Shown here piece after piece: positions 19,392 through 28,980 of a stretch of DNA of 64,000 nucleotides. The position numbers were made by a program, and so were the translations under genes. Each line of letters begins with the position of its first letter. Position 1 is the stretch's first letter. The notes under the pieces are model-generated. The model was given only the letters and a program-made list of their open reading frames with translations, was not told where the DNA came from and did not search any database. Origin of the DNA: Actinoallomurus soli (GTDB taxonomy: Bacteria; Actinomycetota; Actinomycetes; Streptosporangiales; Streptosporangiaceae); assembly GCF_024055715.1 (NCBI RefSeq), contig NZ_JAMXMV010000001.1:930001-994000 (forward strand), read 5' to 3'.

Positions 19392-21884
19392 CTACCGCGC
19401 GAAACGCGCGATGGGGTTCTCCAGAGTGCCGACGAGCTGCAGCGCGCCCGCAGGGTCGGCGAGGTCGACCATCTGCCGGTTGTTCCGCAGCTGCAGCCGG
19501 TTGAGGCAGGACAGCGCGAAGCGCTCGGCGAACAGGTCGTACTCCGCGAACCGGTCGGCCAGGTAAGGGACGGACTCCTGGTAGCCGGTGACGCCGGCGG
19601 CCACCGTCGACCAGAAGGTCTCCTCGTCCAGGGTGCCGTCCGCGTCGAGGGTCGCGCCGAGGAAGCGGAGGAAGCAGTCGAAGACGTCCGTGAAGATCGA
19701 CAGGATCTTCACGTCCTCGGGCACGTCCGCGCGGATGCGCTCGATCGCGGGCGGCAGCGGCCGGTCGGCGCTCATCACGCCGATCTCCTCGGCGATGTCC
19801 TTGAAGACGGCCCGCCGGGGGACGCCCCGCTCGTCGAGGACCAGGATGACGTTCTCGCCGTGCGGCATGAAGACCAGGTCGTGGGCGTAGAAGCAGTGGA
19901 GGATCGGTGTCAGGTAGGCGCCGAGGTACCGGTGCAGCCAAGAGGCCGGATCGAGGCCCGACCCCCTGATCAGGGCGCTCACCAGGGAGCCGCCCGCCCG
20001 GTCGACGTGCAGCAGCGAGGCCATGGTCGCGAGCCGCTCGCCGGGCCCGAGCAGCGGGACCGGACTCTCCCGCCAGAGCGCGGCGAGCATCTTGCGGTAC
20101 GGGGAGCCCCTGTCCGAGGCGGCGGCGTACTGCTCGTGGTGGTAGCCGACGGCGGCGCGCTCCCGCAGGACGGCCAGGCCGGTCCGCTTGAGGACCTCGT
20201 CGCCGGCGACCACGTCGGCGACCCAGTCGTTGATGGCCGGGGTCGCCGCCATGTACTCCGCCGACAGGCCGCGCAGGAAACCCATGTTCAGCACGGACAG
20301 GGCCGTCTTGACGTAGTGCTTCGCGGGCGAGGAGACGTTGAAGAACGTCCGGATCGACTGCTGGGGGAGGTACTCGTCGTCGCCGGGCCCCAGGAGCACC
20401 AGACGGCGGCGCGCGACCTCGCCCGCGAACGTCACCGACAGCCGGTTCCGCCACTGCCACGGGTGGACGGGGATCAGGTGGAAGCCGGCGAGGTCCAGCC
20501 CGAGACCGGTCATCGTCGCGGCGAACCGGTCGAGGACCCGCTCGCCGAGCTCCGCGCGGACCAGCGTGTCATGGTCCACGCCCGTGCCGCCGGTGAAGGT
20601 GCTGCGGTCCCGGCGGGCCGCCAGCCACAGCAGGCGGACGGGCCGCGCGGCCTCGGGGGCGTACCGGTGGTACTCCTCGGCGTCGAAGCCCAGGCGCCCG
20701 TTGTTCGCCACGAAGCAGGGATGGCCCTCCGTCATCCCGGTCTCGACGGCCTGGAAGTCCGCCCGCGCCAGGTCGGCGGCGGGGACCGGCGGCCGGGCGA
20801 GCTTGTACGCGCTGCTCGCGAGCGTGCTGGTGACCTCCTCCAGATAGACGGGGAGCACCTCGTCGGTGAGGCCGAGCGTCTGCCGCAGCTCAAGGATCAG
20901 GTCCACCGCGTCCAGCGGGAGCCCGACGCCGAACCGCGACCGGGTGATGGAGCCCGCGTCGATCAGCCAGTGGTCCAGGGCCATGACGCGGGCGGTGAAC
21001 CGGTACTCCACGGCGCCGTCGTCGCCGCGCACGGCGTACCGGCCGCCGGGCAGCCGCTCGGGGGCCAGCAGCCGTTCGTGCGCGAACTCGGCGAGGGCCT
21101 TGCGCACCAGGAGCCGGTTCGCGTGCGCCCAGCGTTCGGGCGTCAGGTGCGCGACGACGTCAGGAGCATCGGCGCGTGCGCCGGTGGCCGGGGCTACCGG
21201 GTGCCGCTCGCCGGTGGCCGGGGCCGCCGGGGGCCGCTCGCCGAGGGTCCTGGTCGCCGGGTGCCGCTCGCCGGAGGTCGGGGCCGCCGGGGGCCGCTCG
21301 CCGGGAGCCCTGGTCGCCGGGTGCGGCTCGCCGGCGGCTCGGGTCGCGGCGTACCGCTCGCGGGTGCAGACGCTCAGCAGCGCCTCCTTGCCCGGCAGCC
21401 GTACGGGGCCCACGACCTCGAAGCCGACCGCCGCGTTGAGGGCGTGCACGGCCGTGTTGCGCACGTCGGGTTCGACCACGACGCGACGGGTCCGCGGGTC
21501 GGCGAACAGCAGGTCCATCACGGTCACGATGACGGCACGGGTGAAGCCGTGGATCGGCGTCTCGGCCGGCGCGACCAGGAAGTGCATGCCCACGTCACCG
21601 GGGCGTGCGTCGTACACCGCGCCGAGCTCGCGGCACGGGTCATAGCGCTCGACGAGGAAGGCGGGCCGGCCCTCGTGCAGGCCGAGGAACGCGTCGTGCC
21701 CCGGCCGGGACACGATGGCCTCGAACTCCGCGACGACGTCGGACGGGCTCGCGTCGCCCATCATCCAGAACACCGACTTGGGATGGGTGACCCAGCGGTG
21801 CAGCAGCGGCGCGTCGCCGGCCGGGTCGACCGGGCGGAGCGCGAACTCGCCGAGCCGGTCGTCGGTACGGGAGAACACGGTCAT
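19392..21884 (-). CDS. NIS siderophore synthetase fused to N-terminal hydroxylamine acyltransferase (DesC-DesD type)
   Basis: An 830-residue fusion. Residues about 12-175 form a GNAT-type acyltransferase of the siderophore N-hydroxylysine/ornithine acylation family (includes [14 protein letters not shown] and [14 protein letters not shown]). Residues 185-234 are five decapeptide repeats of the [10 protein letters not shown] type. From about 245 onward lies an IucA/IucC synthetase with [14 protein letters not shown] and HPWQWRNRL, then a FhuF-like C-terminal part. In desferrioxamine synthesis these steps, acylation of N-hydroxycadaverine and ATP-dependent condensation/macrocyclization, are done by separate DesC and DesD proteins. 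The ATG at 21884 overlaps the stop of the monooxygenase gene (ATGA). It is last in the iron-regulated operon. The final product cannot be deduced. Confidence 0.93.
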   Translation of the reverse strand: MTVFSRTDDRLGEFALRPVDPAGDAPLLHRWVTHPKSVFWMMGDASPSDVVAEFEAIVSRPGHDAFLGLHEGRPAFLVERYDPCRELGAVYDARPGDVGMHFLVAPAETPIHGFTRAVIVTVMDLLFADPRTRRVVVEPDVRNTAVHALNAAVGFEVVGPVRLPGKEALLSVCTRERYAATRAAGEPHPATRAPGERPPAAPTSGERHPATRTLGERPPAAPATGERHPVAPATGARADAPDVVAHLTPERWAHANRLLVRKALAEFAHERLLAPERLPGGRYAVRGDDGAVEYRFTARVMALDHWLIDAGSITRSRFGVGLPLDAVDLILELRQTLGLTDEVLPVYLEEVTSTLASSAYKLARPPVPAADLARADFQAVETGMTEGHPCFVANNGRLGFDAEEYHRYAPEAARPVRLLWLAARRDRSTFTGGTGVDHDTLVRAELGERVLDRFAATMTGLGLDLAGFHLIPVHPWQWRNRLSVTFAGEVARRRLVLLGPGDDEYLPQQSIRTFFNVSSPAKHYVKTALSVLNMGFLRGLSAEYMAATPAINDWVADVVAGDEVLKRTGLAVLRERAAVGYHHEQYAAASDRGSPYRKMLAALWRESPVPLLGPGERLATMASLLHVDRAGGSLVSALIRGSGLDPASWLHRYLGAYLTPILHCFYAHDLVFMPHGENVILVLDERGVPRRAVFKDIAEEIGVMSADRPLPPAIERIRADVPEDVKILSIFTDVFDCFLRFLGATLDADGTLDEETFWSTVAAGVTGYQESVPYLADRFAEYDLFAERFALSCLNRLQLRNNRQMVDLADPAGALQLVGTLENPIARFAR
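21183..21332. repeat. In-frame minisatellite, five 30-bp units, in siderophore synthetase linker
   Basis: Five 30-bp units encode G-E-x-x-P-x-x-x-x-x decapeptides alternating between GERHP and GERPP forms, giving a 60-bp higher-order period. The array lies between the acyltransferase and the IucA/IucC domains, with a degenerate prelude on the N-terminal side. Confidence 0.9.
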
Positions 21885-23188
21885 CCGACCGTCACCTCCT
21901 CGGCGGGGACGCCGAAGCGCTGGAACGCGATGGACCGCTCGACCGGGTAGGGCTCGCGGCCGAGCAGGCTCCGGATGATGCAGGAGTTGCGGTAGGCGGC
22001 CATGCCCAGGTCGGGCGCCGTGAAGCCGTGGGTGTGCAGCTCGGCGTTCTGCACGAAGACGCCGCCGCCGGTCGCGTGGACGCTGTAGTCCCGCCGTACC
22101 GCGAGGCGGCCGTCCCGGCCCCACCGGAGACGGTCCGCGACCGGGGTGAGGAAGGCGGGGACCTGGTACCGGTAGCCGGTGGCGAGGACCAGGCCCTCGG
22201 TGGTGAGGGCGAAGTCGCGGCCCTGCTCCTCCTGGCGCAGGCCGAGGGTGTACGCGCCGGTCGCGGCGTCGTGGCGGACCTCGCGTAGCGCCGTGGCGGT
22301 CATCAGCCGCGCAGGGCGGGGCCGGTCGAGGTTCTTGCGGTAGAGCAGCTCGAAGATCGCGTTGATGAGGTCGGCGTTGATGCCCTTGTACAGCCCCTTC
22401 TGCGCGGCCGAGAGCCGGTCGCGGGCAGCGGCGGGCAGCGCGTGGAAGTAGTCGACGTACTCCGGCGACGTCATCTCCAGCGTCAGCTTCGTGTACTCCA
22501 GCGGGAAGAACCGGGGCGACCGGGTCACCCAGTTCAGCTCGTAACCGTGGTCGTCGATGTCCTGCAGCAGGTCGTGGTAGATCTCCGCCGCGCTCTGGCC
22601 GCTGCCGACGACCGTGACGCTGCGCTTGGCCCGCAGCGCGGAGCGGTTCGGCAGGTACGCGGAGGAGTGCACGGCGTCGCCGGGCAGGTCGCGGCAGCAG
22701 TCCGGGACGTACGGCGGGGTCCCGGTGCCGAGGACCAGGGTCCGGGCACGGAAGGTCGCGCGGTCCCCGGTGGCCGTACGGTCGGCGTGGACGACGTAGA
22801 CCTCCTCGGCCTCGTCGTACTCCACGGCCGTGACGCGGTGGCCGAAGCGGATCGTGCCGAGGCGGCCGGCCGCCCAGCGGCAGTAGTCGACGTACTCGGC
22901 GCGCAGCGGGAAGAAGCTCTCGCGGATGTAGAAGGAGTACAGCCGCCCCCGCTCCTTCAGGTAGTTGAGGAAGGAGAACGGCGAGGTCGGGTCGGCCAGC
23001 GTGACCAGATCGGCGAGGAACGGCGTCTGCAGGGTGGTGCCCTCCAGGAGCATGCCCGGGTGCCAGTCGAACTCCGGTTCGCTCTCCAGGAAGACCCCGT
23101 CCAGGTCGTCGATCGGGTCGGTCAGGCAGGCGAGGCCGAGGTTGAACGGGCCCAGTCCGATGGCCACGAAGTCATGAGGCGTGGGCAA
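21881..23188 (-). CDS. desB: L-lysine/L-ornithine/cadaverine N-monooxygenase
   Basis: A 435-residue FAD- and NADPH-dependent N-hydroxylating monooxygenase (K_oxygenase family). The FAD motif [10 protein letters not shown] is at 11-20, the NADPH motif GSGQSA at 195-200, and the late [10 protein letters not shown] motif marks the substrate/FAD region. It would hydroxylate the terminal amine of the diamine made by the neighbouring decarboxylase, giving the hydroxamate precursor. The ATG at 23188 lies inside the end of the decarboxylase gene (17-bp overlap) and the stop overlaps the synthetase start by 4 bp, so the three biosynthetic genes are tightly coupled. Confidence 0.94.
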   Translation of the reverse strand: MPTPHDFVAIGLGPFNLGLACLTDPIDDLDGVFLESEPEFDWHPGMLLEGTTLQTPFLADLVTLADPTSPFSFLNYLKERGRLYSFYIRESFFPLRAEYVDYCRWAAGRLGTIRFGHRVTAVEYDEAEEVYVVHADRTATGDRATFRARTLVLGTGTPPYVPDCCRDLPGDAVHSSAYLPNRSALRAKRSVTVVGSGQSAAEIYHDLLQDIDDHGYELNWVTRSPRFFPLEYTKLTLEMTSPEYVDYFHALPAAARDRLSAAQKGLYKGINADLINAIFELLYRKNLDRPRPARLMTATALREVRHDAATGAYTLGLRQEEQGRDFALTTEGLVLATGYRYQVPAFLTPVADRLRWGRDGRLAVRRDYSVHATGGGVFVQNAELHTHGFTAPDLGMAAYRNSCIIRSLLGREPYPVERSIAFQRFGVPAEEVTVG

Positions 23189-24686
23189 GGTCGTCTCCCA
23201 GGTGGTCGCGGGCGTGTCCGGCGAGCAGGTCGAGGACGTCGGCGATGTCGCGGATGGTCGTGCGCGGGTTCAGGAGCGTGAACTTCAGATGGTGGCGGCC
23301 GTCGACGACCGTCGTGGCCACGACCGCCGCCCCGGAGGCGGACAGCGCGGCGGCCGCGCGCAGGTTCGCCCGGTCGAGCGCGGCGGCGCTCGCCCCGGGC
23401 GACGTGTAACGGAACACCAGGGTGCTCAGCCGGGGCCGTACGACGACCTCGAAGCGCGGGTCGGCGTCCAGCAGCGCCCACGCCTCGGCGGCCCGGTCGA
23501 GCACCGTGTCGAACAGCTCGCCGACGGCGTCCGCGCCCATGATCCGCAGGGTGAGCCACAGCTTGAGCGCGTCGAACCGGCGGGTGGTCTGCAGGCTCTT
23601 GTCCACCTGGTTGGGCACGCCCAGGGCGGCGCTGCGCGCGGGGTTGAGGTAGTCGGCGTGGTACGTCACGTGCCGCAGCACGGCCCCGTCCCGTACGAGC
23701 ACCGCGCTGGAGCTGACCGGCTGGAAGAAGGACTTGTGGTAGTCGACGGTGACCGAGTCGGCCCGCTCGACGCCGTCGAGCAGGTGCCGGCGGCGCGACA
23801 CGAGCAGCCCGCAGCCGTACGCCGCGTCGACGTGCAGCCACGCGCCGGCCTGCGCGCACAGCCCGGCGATCTCCGGCAGTGGGTCGATGCCGCCGAAGTC
23901 GGTGGTCCCGGCGGTCGCGACCACCGCCATCGGCACGAGGCCCTGGCGGCGGCAGCGGTCCAGCGCTCGGGCCAGCGCGCCGGGGCGCATCCGCCGGTCC
24001 CGGTCGCACGGCACCTCGATCACCGCGTCCTCGCTCAGGCCCAGCAACCGCGCCGCCTTGACCACGCTGAAGTGGCCGTGCGCGGAGGCGAGGACGCGCA
24101 GCCGGGGCAGGACGTCGGCCCGCGCGGGCGGACGTCCGAGCGCCTCTCCGCCGGGCGGGCATAGGGAGGCCTCTTCGGCGGGCGGGCGCCCGAGCGCCTC
24201 CTCGCGGGCCAGCAGCAGGGCCTGGAGGTTGGACTGCGTGCCGCCGCTGGTGAACACCCCGTCGGCGACGGGGCCGAGGCCGAGTCGCCCGGCCGTCCAG
24301 TCGATCAGGCGGCGTTCGATCAGCGTGCCGCCGGCGCTCTGGTCCCACGTGTCGAGCGAGGAGTTGACCGCCGACAGCACCGCCTCCCCGAGCAGGGCCG
24401 GGAGGGCCACCGGGCAGTTGAGGTGGGCGAGGTAGCGCGGGTGATGGAAGTAGACGGCGTCGCGCAGGTAGAGGTCGTCGAGTTCGTCGAGGGCGGCGGT
24501 CGCGTCGCCGAGGGGCCGGTCGAGGTCGACGGCGGCGACCTCCTCGGCGAGCCGGTCCGGGGCGATCCCGGTGAACGGCCGGTCCGCCGAGGCGATCCGG
24601 CCCGCCACGCGGTCGGCGCCGGCGGCCACGAGGCTGCGGTAGAGCTCGGCGGTGTCCGCGCCGAGCAGGGGCCAGGTGAAGGTCAC
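23172..24686 (-). CDS. desA: PLP-dependent group II decarboxylase (lysine decarboxylase, DesA type)
   Basis: A 504-residue fold-type I decarboxylase. The Schiff-base lysine is K318 in [10 protein letters not shown], the PLP-nitrogen aspartate is D287 in HVDAAYG, and the ring-stacking histidine is in ASAHGHFS (H203 or H205). DesA-type enzymes convert lysine to cadaverine; ornithine or diaminobutyrate remain possible. A short segment EALGRPPA is duplicated (residues 163-170 and 181-188) in a surface loop, another small in-frame repeat. GTG start, 16 bp after the siderophore-interacting protein stop. It supplies the diamine for the monooxygenase downstream. Confidence 0.92.
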   Translation of the reverse strand: MTFTWPLLGADTAELYRSLVAAGADRVAGRIASADRPFTGIAPDRLAEEVAAVDLDRPLGDATAALDELDDLYLRDAVYFHHPRYLAHLNCPVALPALLGEAVLSAVNSSLDTWDQSAGGTLIERRLIDWTAGRLGLGPVADGVFTSGGTQSNLQALLLAREEALGRPPAEEASLCPPGGEALGRPPARADVLPRLRVLASAHGHFSVVKAARLLGLSEDAVIEVPCDRDRRMRPGALARALDRCRRQGLVPMAVVATAGTTDFGGIDPLPEIAGLCAQAGAWLHVDAAYGCGLLVSRRRHLLDGVERADSVTVDYHKSFFQPVSSSAVLVRDGAVLRHVTYHADYLNPARSAALGVPNQVDKSLQTTRRFDALKLWLTLRIMGADAVGELFDTVLDRAAEAWALLDADPRFEVVVRPRLSTLVFRYTSPGASAAALDRANLRAAAALSASGAAVVATTVVDGRHHLKFTLLNPRTTIRDIADVLDLLAGHARDHLGDDLAHAS

Positions 24687-24702
24687 GGGTCGTCCTTCCC
24701 GG

Positions 24703-25551
24703 TCAGTCGTCGGCGGGAGCCGTGCCGGCCACCGCCTCGGCGAGCAGGTCCTCCTCCGTCACGCCCCGGCGCCAGTAGCCGGTGAACGTCACGGCGCGGC
24801 GGTCGAGGCCGCGTTCGCCGACGAGATGCCGGCGCAGGGCCCGCACGCCGCCGGCCTCACCGGCGATCCAGGCGTACGGGGTGCCCGGGGGAAGCTCGGC
24901 GGCCCGTACCGCGTCCACGATCGTCCCGGTGGGGGCGTCCTCCCGGACCAGCCAGGTGATCTCGGCCTCCGCGCGCGTCGGCAGGTCCTGGACGTCGGCC
25001 GCGTGCGGTACCTCGATCCACACGCGCGCCCGCGCGGTCGCGGGCAGCCAGGCGAGGATGCCGGCGACGGCGGGCAGCGCCGTCTCGTCCCCGGCGAGCA
25101 GGACCCGGTCGGTGCCGGGCGGCGGCCGGAAGTCGACCCCGCCGTTGTCCGGTTCCACCGGACCGAGCAGGACGACCGGGTCGCCGGGGACGGCGCGGAC
25201 CGCCCAGCGGGACGCCGGCCCGCCGTCCCCGTGGAGGGCGAAGTCGACGTCGAGTTCGCCGGGGTCGCGGCGCTGTTCGCGCACGGTGTAGGAGCGCATC
25301 ACCGCCCGTACGGCCGGGTCCATCGCCCGCCACCGGGCGAACCAGTCCTCGCCCGCGTCGGTGGGGACGACGGGGGAGCGCTGGTGGGGGTGGGGGAGGA
25401 ACAGCTTGAAACGCTGGTCGCGGCCGCCGGCGGCGAAACCGGCCAGGGAGTCCCCGCCGAACGTGATCCGGATCATCGACGGGCCGAGGCGCCGCGTCCG
25501 TACGACCCGCGAGTCGAAGAACCGGAACGGGGCGGCGGTGGTGGTACTCAC
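24703..25551 (-). CDS. Siderophore-interacting protein (FAD-dependent ferric reductase)
   Basis: A 282-residue member of the SIP/ViuB family. An N-terminal FAD-binding barrel includes MRSYTVRE, and a C-terminal NAD(P)H domain includes LLAGDETALPAVAGIL and WIAGEAGGVRALRRHL. It reduces Fe(III)-siderophore in the cytoplasm to release iron. The GTG start at 25551 (MSTTTAAPFRFFDSRVV) is preceded by AGGAGA; the open frame upstream runs into an 18-bp repeat array and is not coding. It is second in the operon after the binding protein, 95 bp downstream of it. Confidence 0.92.
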   Translation of the reverse strand: MSTTTAAPFRFFDSRVVRTRRLGPSMIRITFGGDSLAGFAAGGRDQRFKLFLPHPHQRSPVVPTDAGEDWFARWRAMDPAVRAVMRSYTVREQRRDPGELDVDFALHGDGGPASRWAVRAVPGDPVVLLGPVEPDNGGVDFRPPPGTDRVLLAGDETALPAVAGILAWLPATARARVWIEVPHAADVQDLPTRAEAEITWLVREDAPTGTIVDAVRAAELPPGTPYAWIAGEAGGVRALRRHLVGERGLDRRAVTFTGYWRRGVTEEDLLAEAVAGTAPADD

Positions 25552-25567
25552 GATGGGTCTCCTGTCG

Positions 25568-25657
25568 TCGCAGGCCGGCGGACCTTCGCAGGTCGGCGGA
25601 CCTTCGCAGGCCGCCGGACCTTCGCAGATCGGCGGATCGGCGCGGGTCAGCGGACCT
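25568..25657. repeat. Intergenic minisatellite, five 18-bp units
   Basis: Five 18-bp units of the TCGCAGGTCGGCGGACCT type sit between the siderophore-interacting protein and the binding-protein gene; the last unit runs over the binding-protein stop codon (25647). The fourth and fifth units carry the most changes. Read on the minus strand they encode the (A/P/T)CEGPP-type pattern, but no start codon or RBS supports translation. Confidence 0.9.
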
Positions 25658-26669
25658 TCGCGGCCTTCTGGACGGCGGCGGCGAGCGACTCGACGAGCGG
25701 CGCGCAGCCCGCGTGGCTGAACCGCGGCTCGCTCTGCCACGGCGTGATCTGGCCCGCCTTCACCGCGGGAAGCTTCGCCCAGGTCGGCTTGGCGGCCAGG
25801 TCCTTCGGCTGCAGCGCCGAGGTCCGGGCGTCGAGCAGGATCAGGTCGGCGGGGTACTTGTCGGCGTTCTCCCAGCTCAGTTCCTCGAAGAAGCCCTGGG
25901 AGCCGACCTTGTCCGGAACGATGAGGTCCACGCCGAGGCTGCGGAAGTAACGCAGGTCGGCGCTCGCGTTCGGGTCGGAGACGTAGAACAGGTCGGGGCT
26001 GCCGGAGGCGGCCAGGACCTTCAGCCCGCCCTTGGCCCCGGCCGCCGCGCGCAGCGTCTCCGCGGCCCGGTCGAACCGCGCCTTGGCGTCGGTGACCTGC
26101 CGGGCCCTCAGGTCGGCGCCGAGGGAGGCGGCCAGCTCCCCGTACCGCCGGATCGGCTCGGTGAGCGTCACCTTCGCGGCGGTGACGGCGACGCTCGGGG
26201 CGAGCGCCGTGATCTTGTCCTTGCTGTTGTCCGGGACGTACCAGAGCGCGTTCGGCAGGTACATGGTGGTGACCAGCAGGTCGGGGCGCAGCGCCGCGTA
26301 CTTCTCGACGTTGAACTCGCCGAACGTGTTGCCGAGGACCGTCACCCTGGTGACGTCCAGGCGCCCGGCGAGCGGGTCCGGACGGCCGTCCTTCAGCGTG
26401 GTCGGGCCGAACACGCCGACGATCCGGTCGCCGAGGCCGAGGTCGTGCAGGGCCGCCGCAGTCCCGATGTAGGCGACGAGGCGCCGCGGGCGGCCGCCCG
26501 CGGTCACCCGCTTGCCCCGGTCGTCGGTGAACGCCCAGCTTCCGCCGCCCTTCGCCGTGGCCGGTCCACCGCCTCCCCCGCAGGCGGTGACGAGCGCGCC
26601 GGCGCCGAGTCCGCCGAACGCGGCCAGCAGGCCGCGACGAGACAGTCCTGGGGTCCGGACCTGGGGCAT
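25647..26669 (-). CDS. Iron-siderophore ABC transporter substrate-binding lipoprotein
   Basis: A 340-residue FecB/FhuD-type binding protein. The N-terminus has a Tat-like LSRRGLLAAFGG motif and a lipobox ending at the cysteine of LVTACGGG (about residue 30), so it is likely a lipoprotein. The mature part holds the two-lobed domain with VAYIGTAAALHDLGLGDRI early in the fold. It should bind the ferric hydroxamate made by this locus and deliver it to the divergent permeases. It is the first gene of the minus-strand operon, with its 5' end 91 bp from the iron box. Confidence 0.92.
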   Translation of the reverse strand: MPQVRTPGLSRRGLLAAFGGLGAGALVTACGGGGGPATAKGGGSWAFTDDRGKRVTAGGRPRRLVAYIGTAAALHDLGLGDRIVGVFGPTTLKDGRPDPLAGRLDVTRVTVLGNTFGEFNVEKYAALRPDLLVTTMYLPNALWYVPDNSKDKITALAPSVAVTAAKVTLTEPIRRYGELAASLGADLRARQVTDAKARFDRAAETLRAAAGAKGGLKVLAASGSPDLFYVSDPNASADLRYFRSLGVDLIVPDKVGSQGFFEELSWENADKYPADLILLDARTSALQPKDLAAKPTWAKLPAVKAGQITPWQSEPRFSHAGCAPLVESLAAAVQKAAKVR

Positions 26670-26760
26670 GACGAATCCTTCCTCTGGGGAACCGGGGGAC
26701 GGGCGGCAGTTGCCGAGGGCATGTGCCGGACGAGACGGCGGCGAGTTCCGGAGATCGAAC

Positions 26761-26779
26761 TTAGGTTAACCTAACCTAA
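26761..26779. promoter_or_regulatory. IdeR/DtxR-type iron box in divergent siderophore promoter
   Basis: TTAGGTTAACCTAACCTAA is a near-perfect match to the IdeR/DmdR1 consensus, with 8-bp arms TTAGGTTA and TAACCTAA around ACC. It lies between the binding-protein operon (minus strand) and the permease operon (plus strand), so Fe(II)-loaded IdeR should repress both arms and release them under iron starvation. Confidence 0.95.
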
Positions 26780-26825
26780 GTTCGGCTTGTCCAGTGTGAT
26801 CGTGCTCTCGCTCCGGAGTCCTCCC

Positions 26826-27863
26826 GTGTCCGTCACGAAGTCCCCAGCGCCGTCCGCGGCGCCGCCCCCCGCCGCCCCACCGGCGGGAGGACGCCGATCC
26901 GCGCGCCGGGCCGGGCCGCCCGCCGCCGTGCTGCTCCTGCTCGCCGTCCTCGCGGCGAGCCTGGCCCTCGGCGCCCGGCGGTACTCCCTCGGCGAGGTCT
27001 GGCACGGCCTCCTCGATCCGCACGCCCCCGCCTACACCGTCGTTCGCCAGACCCGATTGCCGCGCACCCTCCTGGGGCTTCTGGCCGGGGTCGCGCTCGG
27101 CCTCGCCGGCGGGGTCATGCAGGCCCTGACCCGCAACCCCCTCGCCGACCCCGGCCTGCTCGGCATCAACGCCGGCGCCGCGGCCGCCGTCGTGACGGCG
27201 ATCACCTTCCTGAAGATCGGGTCGGTCACGGGCTACGTGTGGTTCGCCTTCGCGGGGGCGGGCGGGGTCGCCGTCCTCGTCTGGGCGGTCGGCGGGGGAC
27301 GCGTCGCCACGCCGGAGCGGCTGGCCCTCGCCGGGGCGGCCGTCAACGCGGCGCTGTTCGCCTACGTCAGCGCGGTGGAGCTCATCGACACGGCCTCCCT
27401 GGACAGGATGCGGTTCTGGACCGTCGGCTCGCTGGCCACCGCACGGCCCTCCACCGTCGCGGGGATCGCCCCGTTCGTCGCGGCCGGAGTGCTGCTCACC
27501 GCCGCGCTCGCCCGCCCTCTCAACGCGCTCGCCCTGGGCGACGACGCCGCCCGCGCGCTCGGCGCCCGCCCCGCCTGGACCCGGGCCGCCGCGCTCGCCG
27601 CCGTCACGCTGCTGTGCGGCGCGGCCACGGCCGCGTGCGGGCCGATCGTGTTCGTCGGGCTGATGGTGCCGCACCTCGTACGCGCCCTGACCGGCCCCGA
27701 CCTGCGCCGGCTGCTGCCCTACTGCGCGGTGCTGGCCCCCGTGACGCTGCTCACCGCCGACGTGCTCGGCCGCGTCCTCGGCCGGCCCGCGGAGATCCAG
27801 GTGGGCATCGTCACGGCGGTGGCGGGCGGCCCGGTGTTCCTCGCCCTGGTGCGACGCGCATGA
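26826..27863 (+). CDS. Iron-siderophore ABC transporter permease (FecCD family), first subunit
   Basis: A 345-residue FecCD-family permease with about nine to ten membrane segments. It carries the signatures QALTRNPLADPGLLGINAGA (about 98-117) and GPIVFVGLMVPHLVRALTG. A Pro/Ala-rich cytoplasmic N-terminus precedes the first segment. GTG 26826 was chosen because CGGAG lies 8 bp before it; an upstream TTG at 26787 and GTGs at 26797/26802 are possible but sit close to the iron box and lack an RBS. Its stop overlaps the next permease start (ATGA). Confidence 0.92.
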   Translation: MSVTKSPAPSAAPPPAAPPAGGRRSARRAGPPAAVLLLLAVLAASLALGARRYSLGEVWHGLLDPHAPAYTVVRQTRLPRTLLGLLAGVALGLAGGVMQALTRNPLADPGLLGINAGAAAAVVTAITFLKIGSVTGYVWFAFAGAGGVAVLVWAVGGGRVATPERLALAGAAVNAALFAYVSAVELIDTASLDRMRFWTVGSLATARPSTVAGIAPFVAAGVLLTAALARPLNALALGDDAARALGARPAWTRAAALAAVTLLCGAATAACGPIVFVGLMVPHLVRALTGPDLRRLLPYCAVLAPVTLLTADVLGRVLGRPAEIQVGIVTAVAGGPVFLALVRRA

Positions 27864-28951
27864 GCGGGCGGGTCAGCGCCTTGGGCCGCTCCTCCGGCGG
27901 CGAGGGAGGGCGTATCAGGACCGTCGTCCTCCGGACCCCCGGCGGGCTCTCGGTACGGCTGCGGCCGCGCGCCCTGGCCGTCGGCGCGGCGTGCGTCCTG
28001 GTGGCCGCGGCCGCGGCCGTCCTCGCCATCGGCGGCGGCGACTATCCGATGAGCCCGGCGGACGTCGTTCGTACGCTCCTGGGCGGAGGCAGTCCCGCCG
28101 ACGTCTTCATCGTCGAGCAGGTACGGCTGCCGCGCGTGCTCACGGCCCTGGCGGCCGGCGGCGCGCTGGCGTTCTCCGGAGCCGCGTTCCAGGCCCTCGC
28201 CCGCAACCCGCTCGGCAGCCCGGATCTTCTCGGATTCACCCAGGGCGCGGCGGGCGGCGCCCTCACCATGATCACCCTCGTCGGCGGCGGCGCGGTGGCG
28301 ACGGCGGCCGGCGCGGTCACCGGGGGACTCGTCACCGGGGTCGTCATCCACCTGCTCGCGTGGCGCGAGGGCCTGCACGGCCGGCGTCTCGTCCTCGTCG
28401 GCATCGGCGTCGCCGCGATCCTCACCGGGATCAACGGCTACCTGCTCACCCGCGCGAACATCCCCGACGCAGCACGCGCCGTCCTCTGGCTGACCGGCAC
28501 CCTCGACGGCCGCGGCTGGGGCGACCTGGCCCCGGTTCTGACGGCCACGGTCGTCGTCGTTCCCGCGGTGCTGCTCGGCTGCGCACGGGCGACGCGCGTT
28601 CTCGAGATGGGCGACGACGCGGCGACCGCGCTCGGTGTACGGGTGCGGCGCACCCGGCTGGCGCTGCTGGCGTCGGCCGTGCTGCTCAGCGCGCTCGCCG
28701 CCGCGGCCACCGGCCCGGTCGCGTTCGTGGCGCTGACCGCTCCGCAACTGGCCCGGCGCCTGACCCGCGAACCGGGACCCAACCTGTTGCCCTCCCTGTG
28801 CGTGGGCGCGGCCCTCCTGGTCACCGCGGACCTGGCCGCCCAGCGGCTGATCCCCGGTCGCCAGTTGCCCGTCGGCGTGGTGACCGGCGTGCTCGGCGGC
28901 GTCTACCTGATCTGGCTGCTCGCCACCGAACGCCGCAGGGGACGGCTGTGA
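27860..28951 (+). CDS. Iron-siderophore ABC transporter permease (FecCD family), second subunit
   Basis: A 363-residue FecCD permease, partner of the preceding gene. It contains AFQALARNPLGSPDLLGFTQ near 105-125 and TGPVAFVALTAPQLARRL near the C-terminal third. The first about 35 residues are hydrophilic. The ATG overlaps the upstream stop by 4 bp. Together the two permeases form the membrane channel for the ferric siderophore. Confidence 0.92.
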   Translation: MSGRVSALGRSSGGEGGRIRTVVLRTPGGLSVRLRPRALAVGAACVLVAAAAAVLAIGGGDYPMSPADVVRTLLGGGSPADVFIVEQVRLPRVLTALAAGGALAFSGAAFQALARNPLGSPDLLGFTQGAAGGALTMITLVGGGAVATAAGAVTGGLVTGVVIHLLAWREGLHGRRLVLVGIGVAAILTGINGYLLTRANIPDAARAVLWLTGTLDGRGWGDLAPVLTATVVVVPAVLLGCARATRVLEMGDDAATALGVRVRRTRLALLASAVLLSALAAAATGPVAFVALTAPQLARRLTREPGPNLLPSLCVGAALLVTADLAAQRLIPGRQLPVGVVTGVLGGVYLIWLLATERRRGRL

Positions 28952-28980
28952 GGACCTCGCACGCCAGGAAGGCAGGAAAC

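Noticed and set aside
26787-26825. TTG 26787 as permease start
   Set aside because: No RBS and only 8 bp from the iron box; GTG 26826 has a proper RBS.
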